A DNA stretch of 64,000 nt from Candidatus Synoicihabitans palmerolidicus. Its GTDB lineage: Bacteria > Verrucomicrobiota > Verrucomicrobiia > Opitutales > Opitutaceae. The position numbers and the translations under genes are program-made. Every line of letters starts with the position of its first letter. Within the stretch, counting starts at the first letter, position 1. The notes under the pieces were generated by a model. The model was not told where the DNA came from. It saw only the letters and a program-made list of their open reading frames with translations, and ran no database searches. The stretch is from NCBI GenBank assembly GCA_020809425.1, contig JAGGDC010000001.1:868001-932000 (forward strand). The letters are read 5' to 3'. This document shows positions 29,576 to 39,989 of the stretch, one piece after another.

Positions 29576-29859
29576 CCACTACACTAGTAACTTACACCAA
29601 ACGTAGCATCAGCCTCGATACCGCCCCCCCCTCACGAGGAAATGAGCCCTGTCTCGAGCCCAAACTATGCCCCCCGGTTCTCGACTGAGATGGCCGAGTG
29701 CTCTCCGCTATCGGCACCGGTGATATGCTGCCCTTCCTCATAATCTGCGGTATCATCATTCCCGCCTGACCTCCTCCGCCTAGGACTTCGGCGCATTTCT
29801 CCCGGACGGGCGCTTGACAATAAGGCCCGGTAAATTTTCGCTCCGCCCTCCAACTTCTT

Positions 29860-29934
<75 letters not shown>

Positions 29935-29996
29935 GTTGGTCACTTTAAGTGCGTAGGCCACAGTCTGCAGTCCTGCTCCGACCGTGCCTTTGCCCG

Positions 29997-31435
29997 TCAG
30001 ACCGCTGACGACGGCAGCACCGGTCCCAAGAGCACTCGTATCACATCTGCCGCGGAAAACCGCTCCCCACTGAGGTCGAAGTAGCGTGCCATCAAAGAAA
30101 GATCGTCTCCTGCGGTCATCAGCGGCAACTCCTCCGTCCCCGAGGGTCTGGCTTGCGCCAACCCAACCGTCGCCGCCAGTCCATTGCACAAGCACTTCCG
30201 CCCCGCGATTTCACTCGGATCGCCGCCTTTGCTTAAAAAATCTGCGGCCGGCTCCCCGGCGCAACGATAGCCCACGCTGCCATCCGGTCGCTTGAATAAC
30301 TTCCGTAAGTAACCGAAGTCGCATATCTTGACTCGCTGGGCATAAGCCGCGGCGTCCGACAACGTTTGACCTAACTGCGCAATTTTGAAGGGGCATCCGG
30401 TGGGCGACGCCAAGGGATCCGTATACACCCGTGCCTTACCGGCACAGATTAACTCCCGCAGTCGCCGCTTCACATCAGGCAGGATACCCGACTCATCGCA
30501 GAGCGCAAAAACGGTGCCGACTTGCACTCCCGCCGCCCCTTGTGCCTTTGCCGCGGCCAATTTCCCTGGTCCCGAAAACGCCCCCGCCAGCCAAAACGGT
30601 AGTCCCAAACGCCGAATCTTCTCCAGATCAACGGCATCACGCTGCCCATAAATCGGCTCTTCGGTCTGCGTGAGTTGCAACGCTCCTCGTGGTGGCGCGT
30701 TGTGGCCTCCCGCCTGCGCCGCTTCTACCACAAACCCGTCCACTAACCCCATTTGATCGCCTCGCGAGCGTAATCGCCAGGGTCGCCGACGAGATGATGG
30801 CAAAGAACTTCGGGCGTCTCACCTCGGGCCGTGGCCCGGGAGAACTTTCTCTCGGATCAAAGCGCATCGCGGCGGCGGGATTTCCGGGTGCCATGCCCTC
30901 TATATCAATTAGCATTTCCACCGCTTCGTTTCGCGCCAACTCATCAAGTACTCCGGGAATCGACCGCGGTATCCCTGCGCCCATCAAAACGGTGTCCACG
31001 CCGGCCAGCATGGCGCCATAGATCGAGGGCAAGGTGGGGAGCTGCAGTTTCTCGAGGAAATTGATTCCCACTTGTCTGTCATGGTTTTCCTTGGCCCAAA
31101 ACCCTTCCGCAAAGTTGCCCAACACCGTGAGTTCCAGAAACCACTTGCTCGGCTTCATCGAGGGCATCGGCCCGGCCCGGAACGGCGTTGCCGGCGATAT
31201 CCTCCCCTCCACGTAATACCGCTCCCACACGCGTTCCGCGACGTCGGGCCACGGGAATTGGTCGAACGTTCGCCGCAAATGCCCTCCCGGATCTCCTCGC
31301 TGCAATAAACGCGCCTGGACCATGGCCAGCGAAGTGCCCGAAACGACGCCGAGTTGCCCTTGCTCCGACACGGCTTTGGCCAAACGCCAGTTAGAGACGG
31401 CGACGCCCATGCCGCCTTGGATGATGGTGGTGTGA
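29997..31435 (-). pseudogene. Nitronate monooxygenase/2-nitropropane dioxygenase-like protein, frameshifted
   Basis: The N-terminal FMN barrel starts with IIQGGMGVAVSNWRLAKAVSE (31400s) and continues to RPKFFAIISSATLAI. Near 30770 the frame changes to QMGLVDGFVVEAAQAGGHNAP (the active-site His region), GLPFWLAGAFSG and GAAGVQVGTVFALCDES. A C-terminal extension follows, with VYTDPLASPTGCPFK and a RKCLCNGL cysteine pair. Total about 480 codons, longer than typical NMOs but common for the long bacterial form. The first 15 or so residues lack a start codon in this frame, so there may be a second indel near 31435. The family oxidises nitronates or related compounds with FMN. Confidence 0.75.
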
Positions 31436-31562
31436 CATAGTCGAAATCACTCACGATCTGTAAGTACTCCGAATATGGCATCCGTCTGCGCACGAAGGAA
31501 GGTTCCTTACCACGCAGAGATGGGTAATCACTACGCACCCCTTGCCCGTGGCGTCCTCACCG

Positions 31563-32477
31563 CTAAACGCGCCGGGTCACACTGACATCGACTTTCAACT
31601 CCGAAGTGACGTCCGCGACCTCACTGGGAAAAGCCCCTGCCACCGGCGGTAACGATTCCGGGTCACGTCCCCCCGCGACCGCGATGTGATTCTGTCCGGC
31701 CACCACCCCACCCGTGCTGTCGAAACCCTTCCAGCCCGCTCCCGGTAAATACACCTCGGTCCAAGCATGAGTCGCCCCTTTGGCCGCCGGAATGTCTGCG
31801 GTCGAAGCGTAACCGCTCACGAAACGCGCCGGCAACCCGAGGTGCCGACAGGCTTCTATCATCAGCGTGGCAAAATCACGGCAAGATCCTGACCGCTTGT
31901 CCAGCGTCGCACTGGGGCGCTGCACGCCCGCTTCCTCACGAGGCTGGTACTTGAAGGTCGTCGCAATGTTTCGGTTGATTTGATCCAACAACGCGTAGGT
32001 TTCCACCTGCCCGCCGAGCTGCAAGAACTCGCCGACCCAAGTGGCGATCGCGTTTTGGTCCGCATTAAACACCGGATTCAGATACGGGGTAAGCTCCATC
32101 CGTTCACTCGGCGTAAACACGAACGGATACCAAACAGCCCGCTCCTCCACCACGAAGTCCAGAGGTTTCACGTCGTAGTGCTCCACCTCAACTTCACTGG
32201 CGAACGTGAGACTCGAGGTGGGCACCGCGTCAAACGTCACCGTGGAGACCGAATTATTGTGCATGTCTCTAGCCCTCACCAACTTGCTCGGCAAGGGACC
32301 GATCGTGAGGTTGGAGCTCGTAATGCGCAGGTCGTGACCCCCTCGGGGACGCAATAACAACCGATGCTGACCTAGCGTGACCGGACTGGAATACGCATAA
32401 TGGGTGCGGTGGCGGATAAGAAGTGGCGTTATCGTGCAACCCGATTTTGAAACCACCCAGCACCCCGGCGCAACCAA
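31563..32477 (-). CDS. Transglutaminase-like cysteine peptidase family protein
   Basis: Open frame of 304 residues. The bacterial transglutaminase-like N-terminal domain (LLIRHRTHYAYSSPVTLGQH) is followed by a core with catalytic Cys in RSGSCRDFATLMIEACR, His in THAWTEVYLPGAGW and Asp in GFDSTGGVV. Cytosolic members of this group are often encoded with circularly permuted ATP-grasp and alpha-E proteins, which are absent here. The first dozen residues look unnatural, so the real start may be lost or lie within; the domain itself is complete. Confidence 0.75.
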   Translation of the reverse strand: MVAPGCWVVSKSGCTITPLLIRHRTHYAYSSPVTLGQHRLLLRPRGGHDLRITSSNLTIGPLPSKLVRARDMHNNSVSTVTFDAVPTSSLTFASEVEVEHYDVKPLDFVVEERAVWYPFVFTPSERMELTPYLNPVFNADQNAIATWVGEFLQLGGQVETYALLDQINRNIATTFKYQPREEAGVQRPSATLDKRSGSCRDFATLMIEACRHLGLPARFVSGYASTADIPAAKGATHAWTEVYLPGAGWKGFDSTGGVVAGQNHIAVAGGRDPESLPPVAGAFPSEVADVTSELKVDVSVTRRV

Positions 32478-32588
32478 ATCCGCAATGTCCCCGAGCAGTC
32501 CTAAGCCGAGCTAATAGATCCTTCCCTGCGAGTTCCCTCCACTGCGTCAGCCTCTTGTCGCTCCTATTCGAAGCTCCATTTTATAACT

Positions 32589-33076
32589 CTAGAACCTCAG
32601 CCCCATTGAGCGTCGCAATCGTGCCAAAAATGTCGCTTGGCCCAAACTATTACCCCACGTCATTTTGGGGACTTCCCGCGCCTGCAGGTGGAGCTCCACT
32701 TCTAGCGCTTCCCGCGCCAAAGCCGCCAATCCGTCACCGGCGGTCAGGGTTTCTTCCTCCTCTCCGTACACCACTCGAATCTTGGCCGCACTCGGGTCCA
32801 GATGCCATGGTGCGGCGACTTCAATAAATCCTTTGTCCCCATAGACTATTGCCACGGGCGGTTGAGCTGCACGGGTCGCACAGTGGAAACTCGCCACCCC
32901 CCCGTTCGCGAACTTCAACGACCCGGCCGCCCACTCGTCCACTTCACTCTCAGGTCCGATATGCCTCACCGCCGTCGCCTCGACGGGCTCCTCGCTTGCG
33001 ATTTGCCGTAGAAACGACAAGCAATAACACTCCACATCCATGAGACCGCCTCCGGCCGCGATTGCCGGATATTATT
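32589..33076 (-). pseudogene. Gfo/Idh/MocA oxidoreductase, C-terminal fragment cut by a transposon
   Basis: The remnant starts inside the gene at AAGGGLMDVECYCLSFLRQIA, the usual G-G-G-x-x-x-D-x-G-x-Y region of the C-terminal alpha/beta domain (here DVECYC). It continues with SLKFANGGVASFHCATRA and a VYGDKGFIEV strand to the stop at 32589. The whole NAD-binding Rossmann half is absent, because the DDE element begins at 33077. The intact family oxidises or reduces sugars and inositols with NAD(P). Confidence 0.75.
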
Positions 33077-34902
33077 TAGAGCGTGTCCCATTTACCCTGA
33101 TTTTGGAAGGGGGGCAGGAAAGCCGATTTTTGAGCGGATTTCCGGCTACCAATGGCGGATGTAGGCGCGCGCAGATGCAATTTAATGGCTAAATTGCCGT
33201 GTCGCAGCAGTCAGTGCCTGGATTGTTTCCATGAGGGAACCTCCGGCAGCCGGTTTATTGTTCATCGTTGGAGTAGGCGTGGTGGTTTTAGGCGGCTTGG
33301 GCCTGCGGTGGTTGGTCGGCCAGCAGTCGGGCGATGAGCCACAGGTTGTGACCGAGGATGCTCCAGGCTACCGTCAGGTAGCGATTCGTGAAGCCTCTGG
33401 CACTCAATCGCTTGCCTTGGCGTTGCTTGATGATGGCGATGCGGGCTTCCGTCGAAGCCCGGCGATGTTGGAGCGCCACGAACTGCGGCTCCTGCATGCG
33501 CCGTTGCAGTTGCTGCGGATCGCGGGGGCAAGTGGCGTCATAAATGTCGGCTTCGGCCAAGCGTTCGCACAGCCGTTTGGTCGAGAAGCCTCGGTCGGTG
33601 CTCGCCGCTTTGATCGGGGTGCTCAGGGCGAACTGATTCTGGCGCTCGAGGCTCTGGTCGAACTGACGCCATTCGGCCGGAGTCATTCCCTGATACCACT
33701 GCCAATCGGTGATCAACTCCGTCACGTTTTCACTGATCATGAGGGTGTTGCCAAACTCGACCTCGCCGGACGCCTTGCCCCGGACCGCGGTCTGCACGTC
33801 GGGTTCGGAGACGCGGAGGATCTTCTCGGCGTTGAGCACTGGTCGCGCGCCGATGATGCGTTCGTGGGCCTGTTTGATCGCGGCCGGCAGTTGCTCGAGC
33901 CTGGCGTCGATGCGCGCAATGATGCGGGTGGCCTGGCGCTCACTGCAGCGGGTCCGGGCGTAGTCGGCGACGAGGTGGTTGCGGTGGCGGCGGGCGTGCT
34001 CGCCGATGGTGCGCAGCAGGCGTTTCATCTGGCGGAGCACGCCCTTGCGGGCCCGCTTCGCATCGCGGCGCCGTCGGCTGTGGGTCATCGCGATGCACCA
34101 CCGATTCATCGGCTTGGCAAAGACTGGCGGCTCGTTCGGCATCCGACCCCGCAACCCCGCTGCACGGAGCAGTTTCACCGCCTTGAGCAGGGGTGCGGCT
34201 CACGTCGCGAAAGAGCACCCAGTCGACCGGGAAATGGATGTTGGCCTGCAGGCAGGTCGAGTCCACCAGGCACGTATCCATCGGCTGCGCCGCAGCCAGT
34301 CCCAGTTCGCTCGCCCGGTCCGCCTCACCGCACATCTCGATAATGACTTGGCTCATCCTGCGCACCTGCCCGGCGGTGAAGCATTTGGACGCACGCTCCC
34401 GCACGCTTTCTTTGGGAGACCCCCTTGATGCCGTCGATCCGGCGCGCTCCGCAAAAGTCGGCCAACAGATCGCTGGAGGCGATGCTCAGGGAAAGTTTAC
34501 GCAAGCTGATTTTCCCGAGCATCATGCGCAATACCTGCACCCGCCGCGCCTTGCGCGTGAACTGCAGGTGTCGCGGCAACCCGGCCACGTCGTCGCCCCG
34601 CCAGTTTTCCCGGGCAAAGTCCACGGCCATCGCTTCCAAGTGACTGTTGGCCAGCAACTGGTCGAGCCCCGCCAGTTGATCGCGCAACGCGGCGTAATCT
34701 TTGTTGGGTCCGACCGGAGTCAGGTCTGGACGCAGCCAGGTTTGCAGGGCAACTTCCGGGACGATGGCTTCGATAGTATTGTTCACACCAAATTATACAC
34801 GCCGTTTTTGTGCCGAAACCAGGAAATCCTCTCGGTTTCGGCCTCTTTATTTTTACGCTACCTCCTCTTAACCAACCTCTTGCGCTTGTGGGACACGCTC
34901 TA
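33077..34902 (-). mobile_element. DDE transposon, copy A (ISNCY/IS1182-like, about 1.8 kb)
   Basis: Terminal inverted repeats read AGAGCGTGTCCCA at the left and its complement at the right (TGGGACACGCTCT). Transposase frames are on the minus strand. The element is almost identical to copy B (38097-39923), which lies in opposite orientation 3.2 kb away. Left flanks of A and right flanks of B share TTATTT next to the repeat. No clear target duplication on either copy, consistent with later rearrangement. Confidence 0.8.
33288..34786 (-). pseudogene. DDE transposase of copy A, two frameshifts
   Basis: Three frames are needed. 34786 to about 34410 gives APEVALQTWLRPDLTPVG and RKARRVQVLRMMLGKISLRKL. 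The next, to about 34200, gives CLVDSTCLQANIHFPVDWVLF, the first catalytic Asp region of DUF772/DDE transposases. 34180-33288 gives the rest, with STDRGFSTKRLCERLAEADI and EARIAIIKQRQGKRLSARGF (last acidic region). Both breaks correspond to one surplus C (after GVS and after SRT). Copy B shows the same two breaks. Product probably inactive unless read-through frameshifting occurs. Confidence 0.8.
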
Positions 34903-35189
34903 GGTGAGTCGGAGGGGGCATGGTTGAAACTCGCTAACCAACAGGATAACATCACTTTGTAACATGCGTCTTCTGATGTGATCTGCGTTTTCTAGGGTTA
35001 ACAGGATCAGTACGTCGAACTCTCGGGCTACGATCAAATCATGGAGGTGCTCCATGCGCCGCCGATACTTGTCGGAGTTCACTAGTGCGCCGCTACGGAT
35101 TGAAGGATGGGTTTAGGTCGTCTCGAGGTGGTTCGACACCTCGTGAGTAATCTTTCGTTGAGCCATGGACCGTAGCGCCCCGTGGTCAC
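34903..35189 (-). other. Inter-element segment with a small unrecognised reading frame
   Basis: A 60-codon frame (34900-35082) reads RRMEHLHDLIVAREFDVLIL then LTLENADHIRRRM. It runs into the transposon end, so it may be a gene 5' fragment truncated by the element. I do not recognise it. The remaining bases up to the isomerase gene hold no feature I can support. Confidence 0.25.
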
Positions 35190-36178
35190 TTACGAGAACC
35201 TATGTTGTTCGCTCCTGAGGAGTTTCACGGTGAGCCGACTGCCTTCATTTTCGCTCAAGAGATTGCTCTCATATTCCGCGCCGACCAAGCCGGTGAACCC
35301 CGCGTCCAGCAACGTTTTTAAACACTGGTGGTAGTCGATGGTAGTTTCCTGCCCGGTCGGTCCGAAATCATGCGACTTGGCGCTGATGGCTTTCGGTGTA
35401 GGGAGCGAGATCGAGCAGTCCTTGCTGGCGATCATAGCGGCGCTCGGGATTCAGATTCCAGCCACCCATGAAAAAATTATCGAAGTCCGTGTAGGTTCCT
35501 AAACGAGGGTGGTCGGCTAACTCGATCAGCATCGCCAACCACGCGCCGTTGCTGCCTGGGTGGCCGTGGTTTTCGACCAGGATTTCCAATCCAATAGTCC
35601 GCGGACCGTTCGGCCAGCGTATGCAGGGTCTCGGCCCCGCGCTGACATTGTTCGAGGTAGGAGCCTTGGCCATAGGGGTTCACCCGGAGGAAGGGGCAGC
35701 CCAATGCGGCCGCGGTTTCCATCCAACGGGTGTGGCCCTCGACGGACTGTTGACGTTCGGTGGCGGCCGCGGCGGCGATTTGACCGAGCTGATCACACAT
35801 CAGGACGCCGAAGGTCACGTTCGCGTCTTTTGCCTTCGACTTGAAGTCGTTCAACCACGGGCGATCTTGACCGTGGCCGAACCAAAGAATGTTCACCAAA
35901 TCCACAACATTTACATCCATTTCTCGTGCCCGCCACACGATATCGCGCGGGTCCATGTCGCTTTGTAGGACGTCATCAGGTGACGAGAGCAGCGTGGCGA
36001 TGAACTGCTGATAGTCGTCTCTGGCGGGGCCGAAGATGGCGCGGTGAAAAGCCCACAGGGAGAGTGAAATCGTGAATGGAGATGCACTCGCTGGCGGCGT
36101 GACCGCCTGGAGGGCTTGGCCGGTGAGCGCGGCCGCCCCGGCCACTCCCAATGTTTGGACAAATTCGCGTCGCATCAT
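35190..36178 (-). pseudogene. Exported sugar phosphate isomerase/epimerase (AP-endonuclease 2-like TIM barrel), two frameshifts
   Basis: The ATG at 36178 starts MRREFVQTLGVAGAAALTG, a Tat-like signal. The barrel follows with FTISLSLWAFHRAIFG, VVDLVNILWFGHG and GCPFLRVNPYGQG. The frame then changes near 35610 to GLEILVENHGHPGSNGAW (metal-ligand Glu/His), and again near 35410 to AKSHDFGPTGQET and DYHQCLKTLLDAGFTGLVGAEYE. All parts of a verrucomicrobial xylose-isomerase-like TIM barrel are present in order, but in three frames. Likely role was periplasmic sugar metabolism. Confidence 0.75.
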
Positions 36179-36243
36179 AGCGCGGAGCAGAAATTGTTCA
36201 GCGCAGGCGAGCAACTTCAACTAACTGGCCGATGAGCATAATG

Positions 36244-38030
36244 TTAACGGAGGACAACCAGTGCCGGGGCCAAGCTGGTCAGGAGGGGAGGTTTGACGGA
36301 GGTCGGACGGGGGTGTCGCGGAGGATGCGTGTAGCGCCCGAAAAACGACGAAGATCTACGTTGAGGAACGTGAGATGAACTCCAGTGAGCGGGGGAGCGT
36401 CGCCGTGCCCGCCATTGCCAGCCGAAGAAGATCGTGCTCATGAGCAGGAAACCATAAGTGGTGGGTTCGGGGACGACTCCGATGGGCGAGATATTGCCGG
36501 TGTAGGGATCCCAAGTTCCGCCACCGGCTCCGGCGAAGACGATCTGAGGAGTGGCGGCGTTGGGATCAACTTGGGCGTTAAACACGGCCAAATCCTCGGA
36601 GCTCCAATTCAGGATCGTAAGGACGGCACTCGGATCGATATCCAGCGAGCCGATGGAGAGTGTGCCATTACCGTTACCAAAATCGATGGTGGAGTTTCCG
36701 TTGATGGTGAGTTCGTTCCACGCTTGGGTGGTGCCGTTAAGAAAAAGGGTGACGTTCTCCTCCAGGGTCACGCTGGCCCAGGTGGGGATCTGGTAGTCGG
36801 CTCCGAGTTGGAGCTCGACGTTGGCTAGGCTGAGATCGTTGGTGTGAAAAGCGATGCCGTCTTGATTGGCAATCACGGTGCCGCCTTCGAGGGAAACGCT
36901 GTCAAAGTAGTTGTTGCCGGTGCCGCTGAAGGTGGTGGTGCCACTGCCGGTCTGGGTGAAGGATGACGCGTTGATTTGGGAGTCAAAGGTGACGCGGCTG
37001 GAGCCGGTCACGCTAATGTCGTCGACGTTGATTTGAGAGCCGGACAGCTCGATAATGCCGGATGAACTCAGTTCGATGTCGCCGCCGCCCAAGTTGAGCG
37101 AGTTTGAGATATCGGCGTTGGCGTTTTCTGATATGATGAGCCCGCCACTCGCGTTGAGCTGACCTCCGTTGAGCGTGGCGGTGGTATCGCCCTGAATGGT
37201 GAGACTCCCTTGGCCGAGATTGAGGTTACATGGAGATAACAACGGTGCCGCTGTTGTCGATGACCACGCCGCCACCGACGTTGATGTCGCCACTGATGGT
37301 GGTAGTTCCGTCGCTGGTCAGCGTCAGCGTAGCCTTTTTGTCGCCGGTGAATTGCCCACTGATATTCCAGTCTCCCTGCCCCTGCAGTGTCAGGTCGCGT
37401 TTTCCTTGAGAGATGGTTTGAGAGAGAGTCAGCGTGTCCTGCAGGCTGGTGAATACCGAATCGGCGGTGAGACTGAGGTAAGCATTAAGTGTGTTATTGC
37501 CCTGCACATTGACCAGACTGCCGGCCCCCCGTACCGGAGCCCCCAATGTCGAAGCTGCCTTGATTGACGATGATTCCGCCAGTGAGGCTGAGTGCACCAC
37601 CAGACTCCACGTTGTTGCTCCATGCCGTGCCGCCGAGGGCGTTATCGTGGGCGAGCTGCACGGTGCCGGATTTAACCTTGATGGGCCCGGTGAAGGTATT
37701 GTTTCCCTCGAGGAAGAGGGTGCCACTGTCGGATTTGACGAGACCTTTATTGTAGGCGAGCCCAGACAAGACACCGGAGAGCGTGGTATCATTGGCACCC
37801 GATATGGTGAGTTTCTTGTTGTTTCCGTTGATGTCGCCGGAAATCACGATGTCACCAGATTGCGCGTCCCACGTCTGATGGGCCGATAGCAGGATGTCAT
37901 CGGTCACGATGTAGTCAGACGAGCTGATTGGTATTGGTAATCCCGGAAGAGCCGAGCGTCAAGGTAGCGGCCTGCGGGATCAAGGGACCCAGCAAAATAC
38001 CCCAAAAGACATTAATGACTCGGATTTGCA
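36244..38030 (-). pseudogene. PEP-CTERM autotransporter-repeat surface protein, multiply frameshifted
   Basis: The N-terminal signal-like part (WGILLGPLIPQAATLTLGSSG) lies near 38000. Beta-helical passenger-associated repeats follow (GTLFLEGNNTFTGPIKVKSG, LAHDNALGG, and many G-S/T-V strands in several frames). The C-terminus carries a PEP-CTERM sorting motif: VVPEPTTYGFLLMSTIFFG and an Arg-rich end RARRR, at about 36420. PEP-CTERM proteins are exported and processed by exosortase in Verrucomicrobia with exopolysaccharide. At least three frame changes; the reading after the sorting motif also overruns the expected stop. Lies inside the inverted transposon pair. Confidence 0.75.
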
Positions 38031-38096
38031 ATAGTTCTCAATAATACTAGCTCAAGCATTAGAGAAAGGCAAGGAAGGCGTTAGAAATTAATGAAG

Positions 38097-39923
38097 TAAA
38101 GCGTGTCCCACAAGCGCAAGAGGTTGGAGAAGAGGAGGTAGCGTAAAAATAAAGAGGCCGAAACCGGGAGAGTTCCTGGTTTCGGCACAAAAACGGCGTG
38201 TGTAATTTGGTGTGAACAATACTACCGAAGCCGTCGCCCCGGAAGTTGCCCTGCAAACCTGGCTGCGTCCAGACCTGACTCCGGTCGGACCCAACAAAGA
38301 TTACGCCGCGTTGCGCGATCAACTGGCGGGGCTCGACCAGTTGCTGGCCAACAGTCACTTGGAAGCGATGGCCGTGGACTTTGCCCGGGAAAACTGGCGG
38401 GGCGACGACGTGGCTGGGTTGCCGCGACACCTGCAGTTCACGCGCAAGGCGCGGCGGGTGCAGGTATTGCGCATGATGCTCGGGAAAATCAGCTTGCGTA
38501 AACTTTCCCTGAGCATCGCCTCCAGCGATCTGTTGGCCGACTTTTGCGGAGCGCGCCGGATCGACGGCATCAAGGGGGTCTCCCAAAGAAAGCGTGCGGG
38601 AGCGTGCGTCCAAATGCTTCACCGCCGGGCAGGTGCGCAGGATGAGCCAAGTCATTATCGAGATGTGCGGTGAGGCGGACCGGGCGAGCGAACTGGGACT
38701 GGCTGCGGCGCAGCCGATGGATACGTGCCTGGTGGACTCGACCTGCCTGCAGGCCAACATCCATTTCCCGGTCGACTGGGTGCTCTTTCGCGACGTGAGC
38801 CGCACCCCTGCTCAAGGCGGTGAAACTGCTCCGTGCAGCGGGGTTGCGGGGTCGGATGCCGAACGAGCCGCCAGTCTTTGCCAAGCCGATGAATCGGTGG
38901 TGCATCGCGATGACCCACAGCCGACGGCGCCGCGATGCGAAGCGGGCCCGCAAGGGCGTGCTCCGCCAGATGAAACGCCTGCTGCGCACCATCGGCGAGC
39001 ACGCCCGCCGCCACCGCCACCACCTCGTCGCCGACTACGCCCGGACCCGCTGCAGTGAGCGCCAGGCCACCCGCATCATTGCGCGCATCGACGCCAGGCT
39101 CGAGCAACTGCCGGCCGCGATCAAACAGGCCCACGAACGCATCATCGGCGCGCGACCAGTGCTCAACGCCGAGAAGATCCTCCGCGTCTCCGAACCCGAC
39201 GTGCAGACCGCGGTCCGGGGCAAGGCGTCCGGCGAGGTCGAGTTTGGCAACACCCTCATGATCAGTGAAAACGTGACGGAGTTGATCACCGATTGGCAGT
39301 GGTATCAGGGAATGACTCCGGCCGAATGGCGTCAGTTCGACCAGAGCCTCGAGCGCCAGAAGCAGTTCGACCTGAGCACCCCGATCAAAGCGGCGAGCAC
39401 CGACCGAGGCTTCTCGACCAAACGGCTGTGCGAACGCTTGGCCGAAGCCGACATTTATGACGCCACTTGCCCCCGCGATCCGCAGCAACTGCAACGGCGC
39501 ATGCAGGAGCCGCAGTTCGTGGCGCTCCAACATCGCCGGGCTTCGACGGAAGCCCGCATCGCCATCATCAAGCAACGCCAAGGCAAGCGATTGAGTGCCA
39601 GAGGCTTCACGAATCGCTACCTGACGGTAGCCTGGAGCATCCTCGGTCACAACCTGTGGCTCATCGCCCGACTGCTGGCCGACCAACCACCGCAGGCCCA
39701 AGCCGCCTAAAACCACCACGCCTACTCCAACGATGAACAATAAACCGGCTGCCGGAGGTTCCCTCATGGAAACAATCCAGGCACTGACTGCTGCGACACG
39801 GCAATTTAGCCATTAAATTGCATCTGCGCGCGCCTACATCCGCCATTGGTAGCCGGAAATCCGCTCAAAAATCGGCTTTCCTGCCCCCCTTCCAAAATCA
39901 GGGTAAATGGGACACGCTCTAAA
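38097..39923 (+). mobile_element. DDE transposon, copy B (inverted relative to copy A)
   Basis: Same ends as copy A (GCGTGTCCCACAAGCG at left, GGGACACGCTCT at right) and the same 1.8 kb content on the plus strand. A few base differences exist, for example RHRHHL here against RHRNHL, and KQFDLS against NQFALS in copy A. It separates the PEP-CTERM gene from the amidase genes. Confidence 0.8.
38212..39710 (+). pseudogene. DDE transposase of copy B, same two frameshifts as copy A
   Basis: Frames 38212-38590, 38590-38810 and 38820-39710 together encode the transposase described for copy A. The breaks fall at TCC-C-AAA (about 38583) and ACC-C-CTG (about 38806), each needing a +1 shift. Catalytic-region pieces VDSTCLQANIHFPVD and STDRGFSTKRLCERL are present. 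Sharing both lesions with copy A means the damage pre-dates duplication, or that the frame changes are a trait of this element. Confidence 0.8.
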
Positions 39924-39989
39924 TAACGATTCTCGCACGAAGCGGAGAAAAGGGAAAGCGCATGGCCATGGCGGAGAATGTGAAGGGGC

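Larger units (their letters stand above)
33077..39923. repeat. 1.8-kb inverted repeat pair flanking a 3.2-kb segment
   Basis: Copies A and B of the DDE transposon face each other across 34903-38096, forming a composite-transposon-like structure carrying the isomerase and PEP-CTERM pseudogenes. Such long, nearly identical inverted repeats permit inversion of the interior by homologous recombination and are assembly-sensitive. Confidence 0.75.

Noticed and set aside
38570..38810. Programmed frameshifting in the DDE transposase
   Set aside because: Two successive +1 shifts would be needed and neither site resembles a known slippery heptamer in the right register; inherited lesions are simpler.
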